A stretch of DNA of 6,580 nucleotides. Origin: Corallococcus sp. CAG:1435 (lineage in GTDB: Bacteria; Bacillota; Clostridia; Christensenellales; CAG-314). The notes below the pieces were generated by a model. The model was given only the letters and a program-made list of their open reading frames with translations, searched no databases and was not told where the DNA came from. The stretch spans positions 1 through 6,580 of the forward strand of contig HF998491.1 of assembly GCA_000433775.1 (NCBI GenBank), written 5' to 3'. Both the position numbers and the translations under genes were made by a program. Each line of letters starts with the position of its first letter. The first letter of the stretch is position 1. Below, in pieces: positions 1-5,253 of this stretch.

Positions 1-13
1 ATACAGCCTACTT

Positions 14-42
14 ATAATACTACACCGCACAATTTGTGTCAA
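14..42 (-). promoter_or_regulatory. Sigma-A type promoter firing left out of the window
   Basis: On the minus strand a perfect TTGACA -35 (37-42) is separated by 17 bp from a TATTAT -10 (14-19). Transcription would start near position 7 and run off the left edge, so a gene is expected just beyond the window, divergent from the repeat-protein gene. Three phased T5/A5 tracts lie directly upstream of the -35. The call rests on hexamer match and spacing only. Confidence 0.6.
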
Positions 43-45
43 GCA

Positions 46-76
46 ATTTTTCAAATATTTTTCAATATTTTTCAAT
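46..76. repeat. Three phased A-tracts (10-11 bp period)
   Basis: The unit ATTTTTCAA(A)T occurs three times in tandem at 46-56, 57-66 and 67-76. The T5 runs (47-51, 58-62, 68-72) are spaced 11 and 10 bp apart, about one helical turn. On the minus strand these are A-tracts immediately upstream of the leftward -35. Such an arrangement is known to bend DNA or act as an UP element; that role here is inferred. Confidence 0.6.
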
Positions 77-344
77 TTATTTGCCATTTTGTCGCTTTTG
101 AGATGAGCAGGCAAGTTGCATCTGCGCCAACGCAAATTCACGGTGCAGTTCCGTCAGAATTTAGGCAAAAACACCCAAACCCTTTTGCGGAACGCCCCCT
201 ATTGTACCGCTACTTTGTTTCTTTGGCAACTGTTTTGAAACAAGAAGTATTATTTTTTGAAAATATTGTCGCAACAGAAACATCATGCGCTTGAAAGAGC
301 GGAAAATTCACCTTTCCCTCATGCAAGTATTTGACAACTTTGTA

Positions 345-373
345 TTGACTTAATTTACCTTATAATGTATAAT
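345..373 (+). promoter_or_regulatory. Sigma-A type promoter of the repeat-protein gene
   Basis: TTGACT (345-350), a 17-bp spacer and a perfect TATAAT (368-373) form a strong vegetative promoter. The predicted transcript starts near 380, giving a leader of about 30 nt before the start codon at 410. This placement rules out the upstream in-frame ATG at 365, which would not be transcribed. Confidence 0.8.
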
Positions 374-399
374 TGCATTGCAGTAATATGCATAAATTC

Positions 400-404
400 G
401 GAGG
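400..404 (+). promoter_or_regulatory. Ribosome binding site GGAGG deciding the 410 start
   Basis: GGAGG lies 5 bp before the ATG at 410. The ATG at 406 is closer but out of frame and runs into a stop after three codons. Together with the promoter this fixes translation at 410. Confidence 0.85.
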
Positions 405-409
405 TATGT

Positions 410-1777
410 ATGTTTAGAAACCTAACAAAACAAGGCAAAATTGCCATTGCCGTTGTTTGCGCAGTAGTTGTTGTGGTTTTGCTTTTGACAATAGTTATTA
501 CCGCTGCCACAAAAGACGCAAACAGGTTCACTTACCAACTTAAAAGTGACGACACCTATGAAATTACCGATATCAAAAACACTTTTCGTGGCGGTTGGTT
601 CAGCAAGGACGAACTCGTGCTTCCGTCTGAATATAAGGGTAAACCCGTAACTTCTGTAAAAAAGATACTTGTCACCTACGCTTGCAAAATTATCATTCCC
701 GAAGGAATCACCACCATTGCCGACGGCGCTTTCATAGGTTGCCGAAACGTTACGGAAATTTCCATACCATCTTCCGTAACTTCTATCGGCTCCAATGCCT
801 TCAACAATTGCAGTTCGCTTACGTCCGTAGTCATTCCCTATTCCGTTACTTCTATCGGTTCCAGAGTGTTTGCGTCCTGCTCTTCCCTTACAAGCGTTAC
901 TTTGCCCCAAAACTTGAAATCCATCGGCGAAGGAATGTTTTCCGGTTGCAAATTGCTTGAATCCGTAACCATTCCCGAAAGCGTAACTTCAATAGGAGCA
1001 GGCGCATTTTCAGGATGCTCGGAACTTACGTCACTGACAATTCCTGCAAACGTAACCTCTATCGGCGCTACTGTATTCCAGAATTGTTCAAAGATAACAC
1101 AGTTAACTTTGCCGCAGGGCATAACTTCTATCGGCGACCAGACTTTTTCCGGTTGCTCGGCACTTATCAGCCTGAACGTTCCCTCTAACGTAACTTCTAT
1201 CGGTAAAGCCGCTTTTGAAAACTGCACCTCTCTTGTTTCCGTAACATTGCCCGTAGGACTTACCGCCATTGCTGACAAAACCTTCTACGGTTGCACCGCA
1301 CTTGCCGGAATGCCCATGCCTACAAGCATAGTTTCTATCGGTTCGGAAGCGTTTGCCAAATGCACGGCACTTAAGAGTATTGTAGTTCCCGACAGCGTAA
1401 CTTCCATAGGCACAAGCGCCTTCAACGGCTGCACCGCACTTACAACGGCAACTTTGTCCGATTCGATGACGGCTGTTGGCGGGAGTCTTTTTTACGGATG
1501 CACAAGTTTGACAGACGTCAACCTTCCCTCTGCCGTTACAGAACTGGGATACAGATCCTTTGCAGGTTGTTCAAAACTTGAAACAATAGTCATTCCGGAA
1601 ACATTGACAAAACTTGCTTCCAACGTATTTGAAAATTGTACCTTCACCACCGTTACTTTCGAAGGTACAACGCAGCAATGGAACGAAATTGCTTCCGCAA
1701 GCGTCAACTGGAATAAGTCCAGCGCCGTTACAAAGGTTGCTTGCTCCGACGGAAACGTTACCGTTACCGCAGAATAA
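410..1777 (+). CDS. Membrane-anchored BspA-like leucine-rich-repeat surface protein
   Basis: This 455-residue protein has a short basic N-terminus (R3, K7, K10), one hydrophobic segment at about 11-33, a linker domain at about 37-95, 14 leucine-rich repeats and a 38-residue tail. The charge pattern predicts an outside-facing repeat domain held by an uncleaved signal anchor. C17 is not in a good lipobox, and cleavage after A33 is possible but not clear. Each repeat is exactly 23 residues with the pattern IP-x-x-VTSIG-x-x-AF-x-x-C-x-x-LTSV, the BspA/TpLRR (LRR_5) type found in adhesins of gut and oral anaerobes. The tail carries a QWNEI motif and ends CSDGNVTV, typical of the end of such arrays. 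The ligand cannot be read from sequence; adhesion or binding to host or other cells is inferred from the family. The gene is a single unit with its own promoter and terminator, and no sortase motif is present. Confidence 0.94.
   Translation: MFRNLTKQGKIAIAVVCAVVVVVLLLTIVITAATKDANRFTYQLKSDDTYEITDIKNTFRGGWFSKDELVLPSEYKGKPVTSVKKILVTYACKIIIPEGITTIADGAFIGCRNVTEISIPSSVTSIGSNAFNNCSSLTSVVIPYSVTSIGSRVFASCSSLTSVTLPQNLKSIGEGMFSGCKLLESVTIPESVTSIGAGAFSGCSELTSLTIPANVTSIGATVFQNCSKITQLTLPQGITSIGDQTFSGCSALISLNVPSNVTSIGKAAFENCTSLVSVTLPVGLTAIADKTFYGCTALAGMPMPTSIVSIGSEAFAKCTALKSIVVPDSVTSIGTSAFNGCTALTTATLSDSMTAVGGSLFYGCTSLTDVNLPSAVTELGYRSFAGCSKLETIVIPETLTKLASNVFENCTFTTVTFEGTTQQWNEIASASVNWNKSSAVTKVACSDGNVTVTAE
695..1660 (+). 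repeat. Array of 14 in-frame 69-bp leucine-rich repeats
   Basis: Fourteen consecutive units of exactly 69 bp (23 codons) span residues 96-417 with no insertion or deletion between units. A core close to GTAACTTCTATCGG recurs at the same phase, for example near 778, 844, 1122 and 1191. The centre and first half are most alike. Units 9, 12, 13 and 14 have drifted most (loss of the SIG turn, or Ser for Pro at the second position). The array is coding sequence, not a CRISPR or satellite. Confidence 0.92.
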
Positions 1778-1791
1778 CGGAAAATTGCAAC

Positions 1792-1827
1792 AAAAAAAAC
1801 AGCCCTCACATTGAGAGCTGTTTTTTT
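1792..1827. terminator. Bidirectional intrinsic terminator between convergent genes
   Basis: A run of eight A (1792-1799) is followed by the stem CAGCCCTC (1800-1807), loop ACATT, stem GAGAGCTG (1813-1820) and seven T (1821-1827). The stem has seven pairs and one C/A mismatch; the flanking A and T runs add pairs and provide a U-tract on either strand. It lies 14 bp after the repeat-protein stop and about 90 bp after the rubrerythrin stop on the other strand, so it can end both converging transcripts. Confidence 0.85.
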
Positions 1828-1917
1828 GTGCAAAATGGGTGCGCCGCTTTTACAAAACGGTTTTAATGAAAGTTTCGGTAAAAGAAGCACTTTTCCACCG
1901 TCAGGTTGACTGCAAAC

Positions 1918-2451
1918 TCAATAGTTTTCGCAACGCAGTTCAAAGTACGCCTGAGGATGTGCGCACACGGGGCAAACTTTGGGCGCTTCCTTGCCTACGT
2001 GAATGTGTCCGCAGTTTCTGCAAACCCAAACGCTTTCCGTAAGTTTGACGAAAACTTCGCCTCCCTTTATCGCAGTTGCAAGTTTGTTGTAGCGTTCTTC
2101 GTGAGTTTTTTCGATTGCGGCAACTCCACGGAATTTTTCCGCAATGTCGTGGAAACCTTCCTCGTCTGCCACTTCGGCAAAGCCTTTGTACATTTCCGTC
2201 CATTCGTAGTTTTCACCTGCGGCGGCATCCAGCAAATTGTCCAACGTGTCGTTGATGCCGTGGAACAGTTTGAACCAAAGTTTGGCGTGTTCCTTTTCGT
2301 TGTTAGCCGTTTCCTGGAAAATAGCGGCAATTTGCTCGTAACCGTCCTTTTTGGCTTTGGATGCGTAGTAGTCGTACTTGTTGCGTGCCTGACTTTCTCC
2401 CGCAAATGCAGCCATGAGGTTTTGCTCCGTTTTGCTTCCTTTAAGATTCAT
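1918..2451 (-). CDS. rbr: Rubrerythrin (diiron peroxidase with C-terminal rubredoxin domain)
   Basis: This 177-residue cytoplasmic protein reduces hydrogen peroxide to water in anaerobes, taking electrons through its rubredoxin domain from NAD(P)H-dependent donors. All expected ligands are visible. The diiron site has E19 in the AFAGESQAR helix, E52 and H55 (ExxH), E80 and E83 in [12 protein letters not shown], and E114 and H117 (second ExxH). The rubredoxin FeS4 site is C144-x-x-C147 plus C160-x-x-C163. Domain order is the classical one (four-helix bundle, then rubredoxin), not the reverse type. It is slightly shorter than the 191-residue Desulfovibrio protein, mainly because a loop after H55 is shorter. 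The start at 2451 is supported by AGGAGG 8 bp upstream and the typical LKGSKTE N-terminus; a longer frame reaching 2493 would begin inside the promoter hairpin. The gene is monocistronic with its own promoter. Upregulation by oxidative stress is likely from the family and from the palindrome over its -10. Confidence 0.97.
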   Translation of the reverse strand: MNLKGSKTEQNLMAAFAGESQARNKYDYYASKAKKDGYEQIAAIFQETANNEKEHAKLWFKLFHGINDTLDNLLDAAAGENYEWTEMYKGFAEVADEEGFHDIAEKFRGVAAIEKTHEERYNKLATAIKGGEVFVKLTESVWVCRNCGHIHVGKEAPKVCPVCAHPQAYFELRCENY

Positions 2452-2459
2452 TTCCGTTA

Positions 2460-2465
2460 CCTCCT
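2460..2465 (-). promoter_or_regulatory. Ribosome binding site AGGAGG of rbr
   Basis: On the minus strand AGGAGG sits 8 bp before the ATG at 2451. It fixes the rubrerythrin start and rejects the in-frame upstream ATG at 2493. Confidence 0.85.
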
Positions 2466-2486
2466 GTAAATGAAAGTTTTGTAAAA

Positions 2487-2519
2487 AAAACATCTTACAA
2501 AAGTATTGTAAGATGTTTT
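2487..2519. promoter_or_regulatory. Perfect 14-bp inverted repeat over the rbr -10 and start site; possible operator and/or terminator
   Basis: The arms AAAACATCTTACAA (2487-2500) and TTGTAAGATGTTTT (2506-2519) are perfectly complementary around a 5-nt loop. On the minus strand the hairpin runs into eight T (complement of 2483-2490), so for transcripts arriving from the mreB-like gene it looks like an intrinsic terminator, though AT-rich. For rbr itself the predicted start site is inside the repeat, so its mRNA would not contain the full hairpin and an operator role fits better. It does not match the 7-1-7 PerR box TTATAATnATTATAA or the CopY/BlaI TACAnnTGTA core. A third copy of AACATCT lies in the promoter spacer (minus strand, 2520-2527 area). 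Confidence 0.6.
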
Positions 2520-2533
2520 CAGATGTTTGTCAA
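2505..2533 (-). promoter_or_regulatory. Sigma-A type promoter of rbr
   Basis: On the minus strand TTGACA (2528-2533) is followed after 17 bp by TACAAT (2505-2510). Transcription should start near 2498, giving a leader of about 47 nt to the ATG at 2451. The -10 lies in one arm of a perfect inverted repeat (2487-2519), so a protein bound there would block polymerase. Confidence 0.75.
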
Positions 2534-2569
2534 CTGTTTTTAATAAATAATAATTTTTACTAGTTATTT

Positions 2570-3535
2570 TTATTTTACCCACGCCATTGCGCCTTCGATG
2601 GAAACGTATTCCGGCCTTGAGGCAATGCGGACGGGAATGCCCAACTCGTTTTGCAAAAACATATCCAAACCGGGAAGTTTTGCTCCGCCTCCGCACACAA
2701 AAACGCCTTCGCTTTTGACGGCTGCCTGCAAATCCTGCGGTATGCTGGAAAGCAAACTTTCTATTACCTTTACGTACTGTGTTACAAATTCCACAATGGT
2801 GTCGTACAACTCTTTGGAAGTAACGTTGAGCGTTTCCGTTGCGCCGTTTTGCGTGTTTTGGCTTGTTACCGCAACTACGGTTGTATCGTTGGAATACAAA
2901 CTTGCGCAGTTTGTTTTGAGGTATTCCGCCTGATCGGTGGGAACCTTGGACATGTACTTGGAACTCAACCGCCTTTCGATGTTTTCCGTGAGTTGCTTTC
3001 CGCCGTAGTACAGCGTGCAACCTGCCACGATACCATCGCCATACACCACTGCAAGGTCGGTACATTCGTGCCCCATGTCCACAACAATGCCGTTGCGTGT
3101 GCGGAATTCGGCAAAAAGTTTGACGCTGTCGGCAATGGGAGTTTCCACGAAAGTTACCTGTCTTGCGCCAAGCGCAAGGAAAATGCTTTCGATGTTCTTT
3201 TTGTCGCCGGAAATCATTCCGCAAGGCACAACGCAGGTAGCCAAAAACCTGTTGAACACGTTGATGCGTTGAGAAATGAGTCTTTTGATAAGGTAGGACA
3301 CCAGTGCCTTTACACCCTCAGGTTCGATTGCCGCACCTTCCAAAACGGGATGGGAAATTTTGACGTTCCCCTTTGATTTGGCAAGGCTCAACGCTTCCAG
3401 CCCGACGGCGACTATCTGTTTGGAGTCGCTACCGTACGCCACGACGGAGGGAATTTTGTCAATGAAACCGTCTTCTTTCAGACCTGCGGAGATGTATTGC
3501 GAGCCGAGATCGAAAACCAATTCGTAGTTTGCCAT
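2570..3535 (-). CDS. mreB: Divergent MreB-like actin-family rod-shape protein
   Basis: This 321-residue protein has the actin/Hsp70 fold signatures of MreB in order. They are a phosphate-1 loop DLGSQYISAG (9-18), IPSVVAYG (28-35), a VVPCG strand (102-106), the conserved glutamate of the VETPIA motif (E131), a phosphate-2 loop at 153-160, YYGGKQL (176-182) and an adenosine loop CGGGAKLPG (281-289). MreB polymerises under the membrane and positions cell-wall synthesis in rod-shaped cells. The length is slightly below the usual 330-345. Two loops are unusual: phosphate-1 has SQYI instead of the common TANT, and phosphate-2 reads DMGHECTD where MreB normally has DIGGGTTE. It follows maf with a 4-bp gap; its weak Shine-Dalgarno AAAGGG is formed by the last two codons of maf, so translation is probably coupled. 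No mreC or mreD follows, so it is either a paralogue or an isolated mreB. Another MreB/Mbl-family role is possible. Confidence 0.87.
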   Translation of the reverse strand: MANYELVFDLGSQYISAGLKEDGFIDKIPSVVAYGSDSKQIVAVGLEALSLAKSKGNVKISHPVLEGAAIEPEGVKALVSYLIKRLISQRINVFNRFLATCVVPCGMISGDKKNIESIFLALGARQVTFVETPIADSVKLFAEFRTRNGIVVDMGHECTDLAVVYGDGIVAGCTLYYGGKQLTENIERRLSSKYMSKVPTDQAEYLKTNCASLYSNDTTVVAVTSQNTQNGATETLNVTSKELYDTIVEFVTQYVKVIESLLSSIPQDLQAAVKSEGVFVCGGGAKLPGLDMFLQNELGIPVRIASRPEYVSIEGAMAWVK

Positions 3536-3539
3536 ATTT

Positions 3540-4091
3540 TCACCCTTTGTAAAATTTAGTCAGTTCCTGCTGAACTCTTTCGGTGGGAAATCCCACAATG
3601 TTGTCGTAACTGCCGTCGTAACTTTTCACGAAATCGCATTCCTGTATTCCGTAGGCGCCCGCCTTGTCAAGCGGTAAACCGCTGTCCACGTAGCGTCGGA
3701 TGTCTTGGTCGGACAGTTTGCGGAAGGTTACCTTGGTTGTTTGGCAAAACGCAACCTTTTTGTCGCCGTAAACAATGCACACTCCCGTGTGAACGCAGTG
3801 CGTTTTGTCGGAAAGTTGATGAAGCATACGTATTGCGTCGGAAGCGTCTTTGGGTTTTCCCAAAACCTTGCCGTCCAAATCCACCACGGTGTCGCACCCG
3901 ATGACAACTGCGTCGGCATGTGTTGAGGAAACTTCCGTTGCCTTGTGCGTGGCAAGTTCCGTTGCGTACCAACATGCGTCGACAGCATCGCTGTGTTCGG
4001 GGGAAGTTGCCGGTATCACGACAAAATCCGACGTAATTTTTTTCATCAGCACCTTTCGGCGTGGCGAATTGCTTGCAAGAATTATCTTCAT
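3540..4091 (-). CDS. maf: Maf-family nucleoside triphosphate pyrophosphatase
   Basis: This 183-residue cytoplasmic enzyme hydrolyses nucleoside triphosphates to monophosphate and pyrophosphate. The family removes dTTP, UTP or modified nucleotides (house-cleaning), and overproduction is linked to septation arrest in Bacillus. Family motifs are all present: the N-terminal ILASNSPRR (4-12), IGCDTVV with D67, GKPKD (78-82), the SGLPLDKAGAYGIQE block and the C-terminal YDNIVGFP. The DKAGAYGIQ form resembles the dTTP/UTP-type (YhdE-like) branch; this is only a tentative assignment. The length is normal for the family. The start at 4091 is certain because the SPRR motif follows directly, yet there is no ribosome binding site and the promoter is only 6 bp away, so the mRNA is predicted to be leaderless. 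It overlaps the ribosome binding site of the mreB-like gene downstream, an association known from maf-mreB clusters of Bacillota. Confidence 0.95.
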   Translation of the reverse strand: MKIILASNSPRRKVLMKKITSDFVVIPATSPEHSDAVDACWYATELATHKATEVSSTHADAVVIGCDTVVDLDGKVLGKPKDASDAIRMLHQLSDKTHCVHTGVCIVYGDKKVAFCQTTKVTFRKLSDQDIRRYVDSGLPLDKAGAYGIQECDFVKSYDGSYDNIVGFPTERVQQELTKFYKG

Positions 4092-4097
4092 TTAATT

Positions 4098-4126
4098 ATT
4101 ATACAACAACAATAATCTTTTGTAAA
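4098..4126 (-). promoter_or_regulatory. Sigma-A type promoter of maf-mreB predicting a leaderless transcript
   Basis: On the minus strand TTTACA (4121-4126) is separated by 17 bp from a perfect TATAAT (4098-4103). Only the six bases 4092-4097 lie between the -10 and the ATG at 4091, so the normal +1 falls on the A of the start codon. No Shine-Dalgarno is present in the preceding bases. A small inverted repeat, AGACA-cat-TGTCT (4126-4138), abuts the -35. Confidence 0.75.
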
Positions 4127-4358
4127 GACACATTGTCTACCTGTTTTGCAAGATACATTTGCCTGTGGCTACAATGTTTCAGACGCCCGTTACCTATTGT
4201 GTATTGCGTCAATATCAAATAAGCCGTTTGTTTCTTTATGCTTGCAAAATACAGCGAACGGCAATTTTTACCGTCATTTTTCCGCCCGCATGAAACGTGC
4301 GTTTCAGGGGCAACGAGTTTACCTCGAAAAGAGCATTGCAACGTAACCGCAACGCAGT
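4104..4358. other. Intergenic gap between maf and the esterase gene
   Basis: These 255 bp hold the maf promoter and, I believe, no gene. Short open stretches exist on both strands (for example 4146-4346 plus) but lack ribosome binding sites and family motifs. Small inverted repeats are visible: TGAAACG-TG-CGTTTCA (4291-4306) and a CGAG/CTCG hairpin near 4316-4328. Neither is followed by a T-run on the minus strand, so I cannot point to a clear terminator for the esterase gene. Confidence 0.55.
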
Positions 4359-5177
4359 TCATTCCGTTTTTTCGCCGTTGTAGTACCGTTGTAAAAAATC
4401 GGTGGCAAACTGTTTGAAGTACACGCTCCAAGCCGTTTCAAAATGTTTCACTTGCGAGTCGAACACCAACTTACTGTGGATTTTTCTTTTGGACAGCGTG
4501 TTGTACAGCGAAAGGGAATTTCTGAGCATACGCTTGTCGGTAGTCAGATGATCCCACTCCTTTCCTCCGCAATACACAAAAGCGTGCTGTGGCAGACGTT
4601 GTTTGGTACTTCTTACAAAAGCGTCGAAACGCACCTGGTTGAATTCGGTGTAGGTGGAGAAAAGTCCCATTGTTTCGTACGTTTCCTGATACTTCAAGCC
4701 GAGGTAGCAACTGATTAGTCCCCCCATGCTGCTGCCTGCCACTGCCGTGGCTTGGCGTGCCTTGTCGGTGTTGTAGGAAGAATCTATCAACTGTTTGAGG
4801 GAGGTGGCAAAGTATTCGGCATAGAGTGCGCCCTGTCCGCCGTTGTTGGGACGGCGAGCGTCCGTCCTTTTGGCACGGAAAGCAAAAAAGTTGATTTTCC
4901 ACGGACTGTACTCCGTCAAACGCAGGGCAGAATCGCATTCCACCCCCACTACTATTGCGGGAAATCCCTTTTGGCACAGTTCGTCCATTGTTTCACCCAC
5001 CTTCCATGACGCTCCGTAGGATGCGCAACTGTCGTAAAACAAGTTTTGTCCGTCGTGCATATATATGACGGGATAGGGGGTGCCCTTTTCGCTGTAACCG
5101 TCGGGCAGATACACCCAAACCTTACGTTCACGGTTTAACGTGGTTATGTTGACATTGAATGTTTGAATTTGTGACAT
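4359..5177 (-). CDS. Alpha/beta-hydrolase esterase (EsteraseD/Fes-like, COG2819 type)
   Basis: This 272-residue protein belongs to the putative-esterase branch of alpha/beta hydrolases that includes enterochelin esterase and S-formylglutathione-type esterase D relatives. Visible motifs are VWVYLPDGY (20-28), the oxyanion-side MHDGQNLF (40-47), the W58-x-VGE stretch, EYSPW (89-93), the nucleophile elbow GSSMGG with S150, and the catalytic histidine in KHFETAW (H245). The acid is probably D209 or D214 in the segment after YCGGKE. There is no signal peptide or membrane segment, so it acts in the cytoplasm. The substrate is not readable; a small acyl or sugar ester, or an iron-chelator ester, are possible. 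The start at 5177 is chosen for AAGGAG 5 bp upstream; an upstream in-frame non-ATG start at 5222 lies at the promoter. It has its own promoter and no partner gene. Confidence 0.9.
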   Translation of the reverse strand: MSQIQTFNVNITTLNRERKVWVYLPDGYSEKGTPYPVIYMHDGQNLFYDSCASYGASWKVGETMDELCQKGFPAIVVGVECDSALRLTEYSPWKINFFAFRAKRTDARRPNNGGQGALYAEYFATSLKQLIDSSYNTDKARQATAVAGSSMGGLISCYLGLKYQETYETMGLFSTYTEFNQVRFDAFVRSTKQRLPQHAFVYCGGKEWDHLTTDKRMLRNSLSLYNTLSKRKIHSKLVFDSQVKHFETAWSVYFKQFATDFLQRYYNGEKTE

Positions 5178-5182
5178 ATTTT

Positions 5183-5188
5183 CTCCTT
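5183..5188 (-). promoter_or_regulatory. Ribosome binding site AAGGAG of the esterase gene
   Basis: On the minus strand AAGGAG lies 5 bp before the ATG at 5177 and decides this start over the extension to 5222. Confidence 0.8.
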
Positions 5189-5225
5189 GAATTTTGCATG
5201 CGTCAAGACTGTCGCACTGCAAATG

Positions 5226-5253
5226 ATAATATCATAAGTTTTTACACGTACAA
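5226..5253 (-). promoter_or_regulatory. Extended -10 promoter of the esterase gene with overlapping palindrome
   Basis: On the minus strand TTGTAC (5248-5253), a 16-bp spacer and TATTAT (5226-5231) preceded by TGa form an extended -10 promoter. The predicted start is near 5219, giving a leader of about 42 nt. A 13-bp palindrome ATGATA-A-TATCAT (5223-5235) is centred on the -10 and could be an operator. Confidence 0.6.

Larger units (their letters stand above)
1..344. other. Left intergenic region without a convincing gene
   Basis: No reading frame here resembles a known protein family. The longest open stretch on the plus strand (34-294) has no ribosome binding site, starts inside the AT-rich tract and reads as low-complexity Phe/Ile followed by unpatterned sequence. 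What can be supported is a leftward promoter at 14-42 with A-tracts behind it, and at the right end the promoter of the repeat protein. I see no terminator, riboswitch or RNA gene between about 85 and 340, although that stretch is long enough to include the 5' leader or regulatory DNA of either divergent gene. Confidence 0.6.

Noticed and set aside
204..214. GTACCGCTACT shared by the two intergenic regions (204-214 and 5304-5314)
   Set aside because: The match is only 11 bp, the flanks do not match and there is no symmetry; chance is a sufficient explanation.
331..336. TTGACA as -35 for the repeat-protein gene
   Set aside because: A 17-18 bp spacer leads to TTTACC or TTACCT, poor -10 elements. 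TTGACT at 345 with TATAAT at 368 is far better.
365..409. Longer N-terminus of the repeat protein starting at ATG 365
   Set aside because: The ATG overlaps the promoter -10, has no ribosome binding site and lies before the predicted transcription start. GGAGG precedes 410.
695..1660. CRISPR-like or satellite repeat
   Set aside because: The 69-bp units are contiguous, in frame, divergent and encode 23-residue leucine-rich repeats.
1906..2469. 187-codon plus-strand open frame opposite rubrerythrin
   Set aside because: It is fully antisense to rbr, whose metal ligands are all conserved, and it has no ribosome binding site or family pattern.
2457..3376. Long open frames in other frames over the mreB-like gene (2457-3224 minus, 2651-3376 plus)
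   Set aside because: They have Arg/His/Cys-rich unpatterned translations overlapping a gene with clear actin-fold motifs; these are composition shadows.
4146..4346. 66-codon plus-strand small protein
   Set aside because: It has no promoter or ribosome binding site and no amphipathic, membrane or metal-site pattern.
4099..4431. 110-codon minus-strand frame across the end of the esterase gene and the gap
   Set aside because: It overlaps the esterase C-terminus in another frame, ends inside the maf promoter and has no ribosome binding site.
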